NCBI RefSeq assembly: GCF_026930205.1
Contig: NZ_JANHOI010000011.1
Location: 1 to 51,556, forward strand
Length of the DNA: 51,556 bases
Direction: 5' to 3'
DNA from: Bartonella sp. 220B
Lineage (GTDB): Bacteria; Pseudomonadota; Alphaproteobacteria; Rhizobiales; Rhizobiaceae
Both the position numbers and the translations under genes were made by a program. Under the pieces are notes generated by a model. The model was not told the DNA's origin and did not search any database. It saw only the letters and a program-made list of their open reading frames with translations. This document shows, one piece after another, positions 38,630 through 46,364 of this stretch; position 1 is the first letter of the stretch, and every line of letters starts with the position of its first letter.

Positions 38630-38798
38630 TCATATCATTCATCCAACAAAACATCTGCACCGGTTTTGCTTAATGTTTGGCGAAAAAGTTGTGTATTCAA
38701 ACGCCATCTCTTAAGTGCCAGATTATTGAGACCGATTTTTGCTTTCGACAACTCAAGCAAAGCAACCTAAGCCAATTCAGCAATAATAAACCACTCCT

Positions 38799-39063
38799 TC
38801 ATAGCTGCCCTCGTCTAATTCTTACAGGCGTTGCACGCATAGCTTTCAATTGCGCCGCAATCTCCGGTTGTTCCTGATAAAGCCTGAGCTATTTCTGCCA
38901 ACCGCACCTCATCCCTTTGCAACAGCAACAAGCCATCTTCATTCAAAATCTTATCCCACAGTCAAAATGCCTCTGTCGCCCAAACAAATGCTTTAAAACG
39001 CAGCAGAAAATATCCACCTGCTTACTTTCCGCAACATAAACATCCAAACTTACCTTGCTTAAA
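38799..39063 (-). pseudogene. Broken unrecognised phage-region gene
   Basis: Protein-like sequence is spread over frames on the minus strand: LSKVSLDVYVAESKQVDIF, then ILNEDGLLLLQRDEVRLAEI in another frame, then PEIAAQLKAMRATPVRIRRG ending at a stop at 38799. At least two frameshifts and one TGA separate the pieces. I do not recognise the family. It lies upstream of the tail remnants in transcription order and directly abuts the truncated end of the repeated-family gene at 39064. Confidence 0.45.
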
Positions 39064-39603
39064 TCACCAATCCCCCATCACAAAGCTTTGTTGATAAGAT
39101 TGCAAGCTTTTAACATCACCCAATAAAGCAAGGACACCAATATGAAGCAAACCATAATGTGTATCGGCTGCTTTAAATGTTGTACTTATTTCCCAAAGCG
39201 CGGTACCGTAGTGAGAGTGGAGCTCTTCATGAAGACCAATGGCACTTACTACCCACTCTAATGCATCATCAAGTGCTTGCTTTACGTGATCCGCACTCAC
39301 CTCTGCTTCAAAAATTTCCAATCCCTTGGCTTCAAAATTAAAGTCTAAATCCGGTAAATCTTCAGAGTGAATAGGATCAATAACCTTGCAAGCAGCGGCA
39401 AGTATGCCAGCACTACTCAAAAAAGCGCTATCAAATTGCAGGTAATCTCTAGTAATTTCATCGTTATAAAGAATATCAACTTCGTGATTCGCCAATTGAT
39501 GGCTCGCCATATGATCGTCTTCATTGATTTTCTTAACTGACCAATTCAAGCTTTTTAAAAGTGCTGTTGCACTCTCCACGGTAAGACGATTATCATTGTT
39601 ATC
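39064..39603 (-). CDS. Unrecognised acidic protein, copy B of a local duplicated family (3' truncated)
   Basis: A 179-residue protein of unknown function. The frame is open to 39891, but ATG at 39603 has a strong GAGGAGG sequence upstream and aligns with the start region of the neighbouring copy, so it is preferred. The sequence is acidic, with a helical C-terminus ending in LLHIGVLALLGDVKSLQSY. The upstream copy continues well past the equivalent point (CHLIALILIGNVKKLEFYKESF and about 50 more residues), whereas this one stops after SFVMGDW. The 3' end has therefore been lost and joined to phage sequence. The family resembles uncharacterised Bartonella proteins found in multiple copies; no function is suggested. 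Confidence 0.6.
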   Translation of the reverse strand, partial: DNNDNRLTVESATALLKSLNWSVKKINEDDHMASHQLANHEVDILYNDEITRDYLQFDSAFLSSAGILAAACKVIDPIHSEDLPDLDFNFEAKGLEIFEAEVSADHVKQALDDALEWVVSAIGLHEELHSHYGTALWEISTTFKAADTHYGLLHIGVLALLGDVKSLQSYQQSFVMGDW

Positions 39604-40262
39604 CATTTCACCCGCCTCCTCACTCTCAGAAACAGATACTGTTTTGGAGATAAGTACCGTTGTTTGCGGATTAAGGGATATAATCTGAGCATTTTTTGGA
39701 AAACCTTTTCGATATTCTTGCGCAAAAGCAAGAGCGTTATCAATATCATATTCTGTGATAGTTTCTACAAAACTCAAACAGCTCTTTCTTTGAAAACTCT
39801 CTTTATAAAATTCAAGTTTTTTGACATTGCCAATTAAAATAAGCGCAATAAGATGACATTCTGCAAGGCAAAATTCACTATCTGTTGGCAAAGCGGCATA
39901 ATCACAGATAATTTGATTAACATTTTATTTGATCTGCACATTCAAGGATATCCGCACAAATCTGTTGCAATTTGCCTTCTTCAACTTCAACACTAGAAAC
40001 TGTATAAACTTCTTTTGCCTCTTTGAGAGCTATATATTGAAGTAATAAAAAAAATATCTCGATGAGCAATAGAAAAGCCAAGTGTTGAAAGTGAATCTTT
40101 TAAGGCAACAGTGGAGGTTTCTTCTTCTATCCCAAGCTTATAAACTATGTTGATGAGACGGTCTTTGCTGCTAAAATAAGCATTGCGATTGTAATTTTTG
40201 TCGCAATAAACTGTCCAGCCCATCATTTTTAATTTTGCAGAAACGGTATTAAGAAAAGCCAC
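39604..40262 (-). pseudogene. Copy A of the duplicated unknown family, frameshifted
   Basis: The N-terminal part (39993-40262) is an open frame with NTVSAKLKMMGWTVY, matching TALLKSLNWSVKK of copy B. Around 40010-40030 the frame breaks. The next conserved stretch (EAKEVYTVSSVEVEEGKLQQ, like EAKGLEIFEAEVS of copy B) is in another frame and ends at a stop near 39930. After a further frameshift, CHLIALILIGNVKKLEFYKE and the C-terminus run in frame up to the start of copy B at 39603. At least two frameshifts make it a pseudogene. Its C-terminus shows what copy B lacks. Confidence 0.6.
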
Positions 40263-40420
40263 AAATTGTACATCAATATCTGTATCTTCTTCAAAGTTGG
40301 AAGATATTCTTCAGCAAATTGAATAGCACGATTTTTTACCACGAGTATATTCAGAGCCAAGACAATAGATAGAAGTCGTGAGACTGGCAGAAACTCAAAA
40401 TCTACCGCTATCTTGTTCAT
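40229..40420 (-). pseudogene. Probable remnant C-terminus of a third copy
   Basis: A 63-codon frame contains KNRAIQFAEEYLPTLKK, similar to the DNALAFAQEYRKGFPKN segment near the C-terminus of copy A. It precedes copy A in transcription order and overlaps its start region by 34 bases in another frame. The upstream part is not recoverable as an open frame; short pieces such as a 40-codon frame starting MTIQTKDATEIL (about 40437-40559) lie in the expected place. Confidence 0.35.
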
Positions 40421-40848
40421 AATCTATTGATACCCTAGTGAATACGTACTATATAATCAGAAGTGATAATAAGCAATATATCTCCTACTTCATCTCGATG
40501 GGGGTTTCCAGCTAAGTTTTTTAAAATTTCTGTTGCATCTTTGGTTTGTATCGTCATTTTTCCAGAATATTCCATAATTCATTTACAGAAAAATTCATAA
40601 AATTGCTTAGCCTAATATTCGGAATCTTCAGATATAAATTTGAGATAGAGGATGCATTCTCCATCCCGAAACTGCGTATAGCCAAAGAAAAGGTTTCACC
40701 AAAATCAGTTCTATCGGCCAATTTTATTGGCAATATACACCCTTGGTAATATTTTCACTAATCCCTATCCGGACTTATAAGCAATCCATGACAAAGATCA
40801 TCGCTCTCCACTAATGGGTTGCACTCTCTTTAGGATTTGATGAAACTT
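40421..40848. other. Decayed DNA with no intact gene
   Basis: Only short, mutually out-of-frame protein-like pieces occur on the minus strand, for example one starting MTIQTKDATEIL. A 67-codon plus-strand frame (40546-40749) is likely a shadow. The region probably derives from further copies of the duplicated family or from the phage. Confidence 0.4.
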
Positions 40849-41067
40849 TTATGGTTCTATAGATAATAAAACATCAATGGCTTTTGATATTTGCTCTCTT
40901 TCTTTCTGAGGTAATTTCAAGTCTTTATACAATCGGACTTGCTTATCGGGTATATCCCACTCCTGCTTATTCTGCTTTTTTGTTATGAAACCAATATACT
41001 TATGGATCAAACATTCCAACAGAGTATGAGATATCTTTAAACCAGTTGATTTTTCTAGAAGCAGTGA
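40849..41067 (-). pseudogene. Unrecognised 3' gene fragment
   Basis: A frame of 72 codons without a start codon, preceded by an in-frame TAA, ending in TAA at 40849. It includes GLKISHTLLECLIHKY, QEWDIPDKQVRLYKDL and KEREQISKAIDVLLSIEP. The composition and continuous helix-like pattern suggest real protein-coding ancestry. It may be the 3' end of a lost gene. I do not recognise the family. Confidence 0.35.
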
Positions 41068-41239
41068 TTAGTTTTTTCGCTTATATATTATTTTAGAGTT
41101 TGCACAACACATAAGGAAATTAATCAGCTCTTGACTTTTTTTAGAACATCCGTAGTGTTGGCAAAAAATCTAATCACATAAGAAATAGATTTTGATAGCA
41201 AGATAATATCGTTTTCAGTACAAATAGGATTCTTAAATT

Positions 41240-41407
41240 ATGGCTAAGGCAGCAACCATTAAGATCAAGCTTTTATCAACTGCAGATACTGGTTTTTTCT
41301 ATGTCACAAAGAAAAACAGCCGTACAATGACTGACAAAATGAGTAAACGTAAATATGATCCAGTTGTAAAAAAACACGTCGAATTTAAAGAAACAAAAAT
41401 TAAATAA
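41240..41407 (+). CDS. rpmG: 50S ribosomal protein L33
   Basis: A 55-residue ribosomal protein of the large subunit, too short for many gene callers. The sequence [20 protein letters not shown] and the following [20 protein letters not shown] and [14 protein letters not shown] match bacterial L33. The four zinc-binding cysteines of the C+ form are absent, so this is the zinc-independent C- type usual in proteobacteria. AGGAT lies nine bases upstream. It is monocistronic, stands immediately right of the decayed region, and is followed by a terminator. Confidence 0.97.
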   Translation: MAKAATIKIKLLSTADTGFFYVTKKNSRTMTDKMSKRKYDPVVKKHVEFKETKIK

Positions 41408-41773
41408 TGGATTGCACCACTTAACTGGTGTGTTCTGCAACTGAAGGTCAATATAGTTTTATTCCTCTTCAAGATCATCCTTTTGAAGAGTGTTTTTGTT
41501 TTTTTAAGTTAAAGAAATATTATATCCGTCATTTACACGTTTTATATGGACTTGGATAGGTTGACTTAATTTTCTAGTTGCTTACTTTTATTATAGCCGT
41601 ATATCGTATCACGATATTGTATTTGATTTACTTATGTAATCGAAATACAAGGATTATATATTACAAGATTTTCTTATTATTATGAGATACTATCGAGGAA
41701 ATGGAAAATTTTATAAAAATTATGAGTGTTTATCATTCAATCAAATATGTGATAATGGCAGTCTCTTTATTTC
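41408..41773. other. 366-base gap between rpmG and the nuclease gene
   Basis: It begins with the rpmG terminator (separate entry). The rest is AT-rich and must hold the promoter for the nuclease gene. No other gene or repeat was seen. Confidence 0.4.
41465..41506 (+). terminator. Intrinsic terminator of rpmG
   Basis: CTCTTCAA (41465-41472) pairs with TTGAAGAG (41483-41490), and a T-rich tract (TGTTTTTGTTTTTTT) follows at once. It lies 57 bases after the rpmG stop. Confidence 0.75.
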
Positions 41774-42334
41774 ATGAAAAAAAGTTACCATTTTAATTCA
41801 AGAAATTTTAATTTAAGATTTATTGGTTTTAGCTTTCTTGTCGCTGCTATTTTTTCCATCTTTATAATGATCTATTTTAAGCATACTCAAACGCTCTCTC
41901 AAAAAGAACATTCTTCTTCTAAAGCATTTGTCGAAGGTCTTGCCTCTGTTATTGATGGCGATTCAATCATGATTTCTTCTGTTACAATCCGGCTTGCAGG
42001 AATTGATGCTCCTGAACTCCACCAATTTTGTGGTAAAAAAGATGCACGCTATCCTTGTGGACTCGAGGCAAAAAAATACCTAGAACAACTCACAGCAAAT
42101 CAACCTGTTAGATGTCACTGGCATAAAAAAGATAAATATCGCCGTATCCTTGCAACATGTAAAACAAAAGAAATCAGCAACATCAACGCAACACTTGTAC
42201 GAAATGGTTGGGCAGTAAGTTACTATGACTATCCTGAAGAAGAGCAAAAAGCCAAAAAGACAAAAAAAGGGATATGGCAATCAAATTTCCAACGACCAAA
42301 AGAATGGCGAAAAGCACATCCTCGACCAGAATAA
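41774..42334 (+). CDS. Membrane-anchored or secreted thermonuclease-family nuclease
   Basis: A 186-residue protein of the staphylococcal nuclease (SNase) family. A hydrophobic N-terminal segment (about 15-35, RFIGFSFLVAAIFSIFIMIY) is an uncleaved anchor or a signal peptide. The SNase fold follows: VIDGDSIMI, IRLAGIDAPE with the catalytic arginine and aspartate, GLEAKKYLEQL, DKYRRILATC with the second arginine, and NATLVRNGWAVSYY. The catalytic residues expected of the family appear kept, so it should degrade DNA or RNA outside the cytoplasm. It is followed after 30 bases by the UDG-like gene on the same strand. Confidence 0.88.
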   Translation: MKKSYHFNSRNFNLRFIGFSFLVAAIFSIFIMIYFKHTQTLSQKEHSSSKAFVEGLASVIDGDSIMISSVTIRLAGIDAPELHQFCGKKDARYPCGLEAKKYLEQLTANQPVRCHWHKKDKYRRILATCKTKEISNINATLVRNGWAVSYYDYPEEEQKAKKTKKGIWQSNFQRPKEWRKAHPRPE

Positions 42335-42364
42335 AAAAAATATTCTTTAACCCTCTGTCTGCAA

Positions 42365-43000
42365 ATGAAAAAACCACACTATAACTCAATTATTGAACTT
42401 GAAAAGGAAATTTATTCCTGTCGCGCTTGTATCCAACATCCCCATTATCTTCCTCCTCTTCCTCATGAACCAAAACCGGTTGTTTATTTATCTGATAGAG
42501 CTTCGATTGCAATCGCAGGGCAAGCACCAGGGTTGCGTGTCCATGAAACTTCTATCCCTTTTAATGATCGTTCTGGTGGAAGATTGCGCAATTGGCTCAA
42601 CGTAACAAAGGAGGAATTTTATAATAGATCCCATTTTGCTATTGTCCCTATGGGCTTTTGTTTTCCAGGCTATGACCAAAATAAATCTGATTTGCCTCCA
42701 AGACGTGAATGTCGTGAAATATGGCATGAAAAAATCTTTCGCGCTATGCCACAAATAAAGCTTGTCATTGCTATTGGAAGTTATGCACAAAAGTGGCATA
42801 TTACTAAGTTAAGACATAAAACCGTTTCAGCAACCGTGAGTGATTGGAAAAATATTCTTTCCATCCGTCAACCTCGAGGCTATCATGTCATGCCTTTACC
42901 TCACCCATCATGGCGAAACACTTATTGGTTACAGAAAAACTCATGGTTTAACGAGGAGCTTATTGTGTATCTACAGAGCTTAATACGTGAATTTTTATAA
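42365..43000 (+). CDS. Uracil-DNA glycosylase superfamily protein (family 4-like, possible Fe-S)
   Basis: A 211-residue protein of the UDG superfamily, which removes uracil or other damaged bases from DNA. Motif 1 reads GQAPG (52-56), where family 4 enzymes usually have GEAPG. The later motif is PLPHPSWRNTYW (177-188). Four cysteines at 19, 22, 99 and 116 are spaced like the [4Fe-4S] ligands of family 4 enzymes. The E-to-Q change in motif 1 leaves catalytic activity and substrate open. The ATG at 42365 lies between the nuclease gene and the Lrp gene, all on one strand with gaps of 30 and 17 bases. Confidence 0.75.
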   Translation: MKKPHYNSIIELEKEIYSCRACIQHPHYLPPLPHEPKPVVYLSDRASIAIAGQAPGLRVHETSIPFNDRSGGRLRNWLNVTKEEFYNRSHFAIVPMGFCFPGYDQNKSDLPPRRECREIWHEKIFRAMPQIKLVIAIGSYAQKWHITKLRHKTVSATVSDWKNILSIRQPRGYHVMPLPHPSWRNTYWLQKNSWFNEELIVYLQSLIREFL

Positions 43001-43017
43001 ACTGAATCGAGAAAAAT

Positions 43018-43500
43018 ATGGATCGTCTTGATCGAAAAATTTTATATCTTTTACAAGAAAATGCAACACTTTCTGTTGCAGATATCGCTAAAAGAGTTGG
43101 ACTTTCAACTACTCCTTGCTGGCGTAGAATCCAAAAACTTGAAGAAGATGGTGTTATTCAACGTCGTGTTGCTGTTCTTTCTCCAGAGAAAGTAAACGCA
43201 CACGTTACTGTTTTTGTTTCTATTCGTACAAATACGCACAGTCATGAATGGTTTAAGCGTTTTTCAAAAATTGTCCGAGAATTCCGTGAAGTCATCGAGT
43301 TTTATCGAATGAGTGGAGATATTGACTATTTATTACGTGTGGTTGTTCCAAATATCGAAGCTTATGATCTTTTTTATAAAAAATTAACTACTAAAATTGA
43401 TATTCGTGATGTTTCATCTTCTTTTGCAATGGAGCAAATTAAATATACAACAGAACTTCCACTCAGTTATATAAAATTACAAGAGAAAACGAGCGAATAA
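43018..43500 (+). CDS. Lrp/AsnC-family transcriptional regulator
   Basis: A 160-residue amino-acid-responsive regulator. It has the standard N-terminal helix-turn-helix (MDRLDRKILYLLQENA, then IAKRVGLSTTPCWRRIQKLE) and a C-terminal RAM ligand-binding domain with a YRMSGDIDYLLRVVV strand. Length and motifs are normal. It begins 17 bases after the UDG-like gene and may be cotranscribed. Its targets are unknown; no amino-acid metabolism gene adjoins it. Confidence 0.95.
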   Translation: MDRLDRKILYLLQENATLSVADIAKRVGLSTTPCWRRIQKLEEDGVIQRRVAVLSPEKVNAHVTVFVSIRTNTHSHEWFKRFSKIVREFREVIEFYRMSGDIDYLLRVVVPNIEAYDLFYKKLTTKIDIRDVSSSFAMEQIKYTTELPLSYIKLQEKTSE

Positions 43501-43535
43501 AATTCTTAAAAATTCTTTTAATACACTATCTTTCC

Positions 43536-44525
43536 TTATTTAACAGCCACCATTTGTGTATGCATCAAAATAGCAGCCTTAACAATACCCGCTGCCACAG
43601 CCGCCCCAGTCCCTTCACCAAGACCTATCTCTAGATCTAAAAGCGGTTCTTTGCCAATTTTTTCTAAAAGTTTACGATGTGCTGATTCAGAAGAAACATG
43701 CCCAATCAGAGTATGATCAAGAGCATTAGGATGCATTTTATAAAGTAACGCTGCTGCTGCTGTTACTACAAAACCATCTAAAACAACCGGTATTTTTTCC
43801 ATTCTTGCTGCTAAAATAGCACCAACTATGGCAGCAATTTCACGGCCTCCTAAACGACGCATTATTTCAAAAGGATCATTAAAATAATCCTTATGTAAAG
43901 AAATTGCTGCTTTAACTGCTGCTATTTTACGCTGATAGAATTCTCCTTCAGGTTTTATTCCACTTTCTGACCATTCCTCAACTTCTCCACCAAATAACGC
44001 TAAACATAAAGCTAAAGCTATTGTTGTGTTTCCAATGCCCATTTCACCTATACACAGGAGATCTGTTCCACCAGCAATGGATTCCATTCCAAATGCCATT
44101 GTAGCTGCTGCACTACGCTCATCCATTGCGGCATCCTTGGTAATATTCATTGTGGGATATTCTAACGCTAAATCAAAAATCTTTAATCCGAGATTATAAG
44201 CTATACAAATTTGATTAATAGCCCCCCCACCAGTTGAAAAATTTTGTACCATCTTTTGGGTCATAGATTGTGGAAATGGTGTTACATTTTCTTCTGTAAC
44301 ACCATGATTTCCAGAAAAAATAGCAACTAAAGGGCGCTTTATGACAGGCTTTTCTGTTGCTCTCCATCCTGCATACCAAATCGCAATATCTCCTAATTTT
44401 CCTAGTGATCCTTGATTTTTTGTTAATTCTGTTTGCCGTTTTTTTGCCAAAGTTACAGAAAATGCATCAGCAATAGGTAAATTTGTGAGTAAAGCACGAA
44501 AATCATTAAATGGACTAACGGTCAT
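43536..44525 (-). CDS. cobT: Nicotinate-nucleotide-dimethylbenzimidazole phosphoribosyltransferase
   Basis: CobT makes alpha-ribazole phosphate, the lower-ligand precursor of cobalamin. The 329-residue protein shows the family features KNQGSLGKLGDIAIW, FSGNHGVTEENVTPFP, the loop GEMGIGNTTIA, and the catalytic glutamate region GLGEGTGAAVA near the end. It appears intact. No cobS, cobU or corrin genes are nearby, so in this window it is an orphan. It could serve salvage or remodelling of imported corrinoids. It converges on the Lrp gene. Confidence 0.95.
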   Translation of the reverse strand: MTVSPFNDFRALLTNLPIADAFSVTLAKKRQTELTKNQGSLGKLGDIAIWYAGWRATEKPVIKRPLVAIFSGNHGVTEENVTPFPQSMTQKMVQNFSTGGGAINQICIAYNLGLKIFDLALEYPTMNITKDAAMDERSAAATMAFGMESIAGGTDLLCIGEMGIGNTTIALALCLALFGGEVEEWSESGIKPEGEFYQRKIAAVKAAISLHKDYFNDPFEIMRRLGGREIAAIVGAILAARMEKIPVVLDGFVVTAAAALLYKMHPNALDHTLIGHVSSESAHRKLLEKIGKEPLLDLEIGLGEGTGAAVAAGIVKAAILMHTQMVAVK

Positions 44526-44923
44526 GAAGATACCTTTTCAAATCTAAAATGTTTAATGAGAATCTGGTCATATATACAGGATATGAATAATTTATTGGTT
44601 TTTTAAAAATCGCTTTTTAAGAACATTGAAATCTTGTTAGTAAAATTATTTTTTGCATGACATCTTCCAATAAAATGACTTTTTTAATAATTAATAACTA
44701 GAATTATCAATAACTTATTGTATTTTTTTAAATTATATTATTCATTTATTTCCACATTGTGTAAGCTTCATCAGTATACTGTTTGATATGCAATACTAAC
44801 ATCCTCTTCGTAATAAAGATTGAGAGCTTTATGAAGTTTACCAATCTGAACTGCTTAAAATTTGTAAAAAAATAAAACTGTAGGAAATCTAAACTTTAAG
44901 AGAAACCAATCTGTAAACTGTTG
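44526..44923. other. 398-base gap between dusA and cobT
   Basis: AT-rich DNA downstream of nothing but between two minus-strand genes. It should contain the cobT promoter. No riboswitch-like fold, open frame or repeat could be supported; in particular no cobalamin riboswitch B12-box was recognised. Confidence 0.4.
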
Positions 44924-45904
44924 TTAAATGAGGGCAGAAAACGCCTCTTTCAAAATATGCACACCTGCATCGATTTTTGTTGCATCACTAGATAATATTT
45001 GCCGCCATCGGCGTGCTCCATCCCGCCCATGAAATAAACCAATCATATGACGAGTTACATGGGAAAGCCGCCCTCCTAATGCAATATGTCGAGCTGCATA
45101 ATCACATATAGCTTCAATAAGATCACTATCACTCATTTCACTCTGCAGCTCACCATATATTTCAAAATCAATATGTTTTAACAAAGCTGGATCATGATAA
45201 ATTTGTCGACCAACCATGGCAGCATCACACAAAGTCAAATGTTTTTTGATCTCATCAATAGATTTAATTCCACCATTTATCCCAATAAATTTATAAGGAT
45301 ATTTATGTTTTAATTTATAAACTCTCTCATACTTAAGTGGAGGAATATTGCGATTTTCTTTTGGACTTAATCCTTGTAACCAAGCTTTTCGTGCATGGAC
45401 CCAAAGGGCATCACACCCAGCATTCCAAACCTGATCGGCCAAAAGATCTAAAGCTAACTCTTCATCCTGCTCATCCACACTAATACGACATTTGACTGTT
45501 ACAGGTATCGTAACGACTTGTTTCATCGCTTCTACAGCACTTGCTACAATATTAGGATGTAACATCAAACAAGCACCGAATACACCTGCTTGAACCCGAT
45601 TTGAAGGGCAACCAACATTGAGATTTATTTCATCATAACCAAATTCTTCAGCAATTCGAGCAGCCTCTGCCAATTTCTTCGGATTTGCCCCTCCTAGCTG
45701 CAAAGCAATCGGATGTTCTTTATCATTCAAAGTCAATAGTTGTTCACGAACACCATGAATTATAGCATCAGCTACAATCATTTCGGTGTAAAGAAGAGCC
45801 TTTTTTGTTAAAAGGCGATAAAAGAATCTACAGTGTTGATCTGTCCAGCCCAACATTGGTGCTACCGCAAATCTCACTGATGATGGAGAACTATAAGATA
45901 TCAT
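44924..45904 (-). CDS. dusA: tRNA-dihydrouridine synthase A
   Basis: A flavoenzyme that reduces uridines in the D loop of tRNAs. The 326-residue protein has the FMN-barrel start RFAVAPMLGWTDQHCRFFYR, the catalytic cysteine C99 in NLNVGCPSNRVQAGVFGACL, the VKCRISVDEQDE strand, and the GAMVGR-like DAAMVGRQIYHDP. VTRHMIGLFHGRDGARRWR is typical of DusA rather than DusB. The start is unambiguous. It stands alone between two long gaps. Confidence 0.96.
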   Translation of the reverse strand: MISYSSPSSVRFAVAPMLGWTDQHCRFFYRLLTKKALLYTEMIVADAIIHGVREQLLTLNDKEHPIALQLGGANPKKLAEAARIAEEFGYDEINLNVGCPSNRVQAGVFGACLMLHPNIVASAVEAMKQVVTIPVTVKCRISVDEQDEELALDLLADQVWNAGCDALWVHARKAWLQGLSPKENRNIPPLKYERVYKLKHKYPYKFIGINGGIKSIDEIKKHLTLCDAAMVGRQIYHDPALLKHIDFEIYGELQSEMSDSDLIEAICDYAARHIALGGRLSHVTRHMIGLFHGRDGARRWRQILSSDATKIDAGVHILKEAFSALI

Positions 45905-46364
45905 AAGAGCTTAGTCTCTCATCTCTATTAAGTGTTTTCCATTCATACTAGATCTCCGCTCTTTTTCACTTCACCTAAAATGTTATTTTCTTTATCATTA
46001 CTTAGAGAGAACAATACACTCTCTATCCAATTCTCTTCCTCAAATAACCTAAATTTTCCAAAAATCAAAAAAAGACAACAGAACGTTACGAATAGAAAAA
46101 AACTTCCAAATATCATAGCCATGCAACCGATATTATAAGAGATAAAATTGTAGCTAAAAACTGATTTGAATAGTATTTCCTGTCACTCAAATAGTCCTTG
46201 AAGAACATAACAGCATTATAAAGTACAGTATCGAAGATATTTTGAGTTTAACAAAATAATAAACGAAAGCTTCTTACATACATCATTATAGCTTATTTCC
46301 CTTCAACTTTTTTCAGTTTATTGTGCAAATAGATTTTACAATAAGGTGCTTGCGTAAAGCTGAA
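45905..46364. other. 460-base gap between glpD and dusA
   Basis: It holds the promoter side of dusA and the region after glpD. A 7-bp inverted repeat (TTATTGT at 46318-46324 and ACAATAA at 46338-46344) lies just after glpD but lacks a strong stem and a T tract. No gene is supported. Confidence 0.4.
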
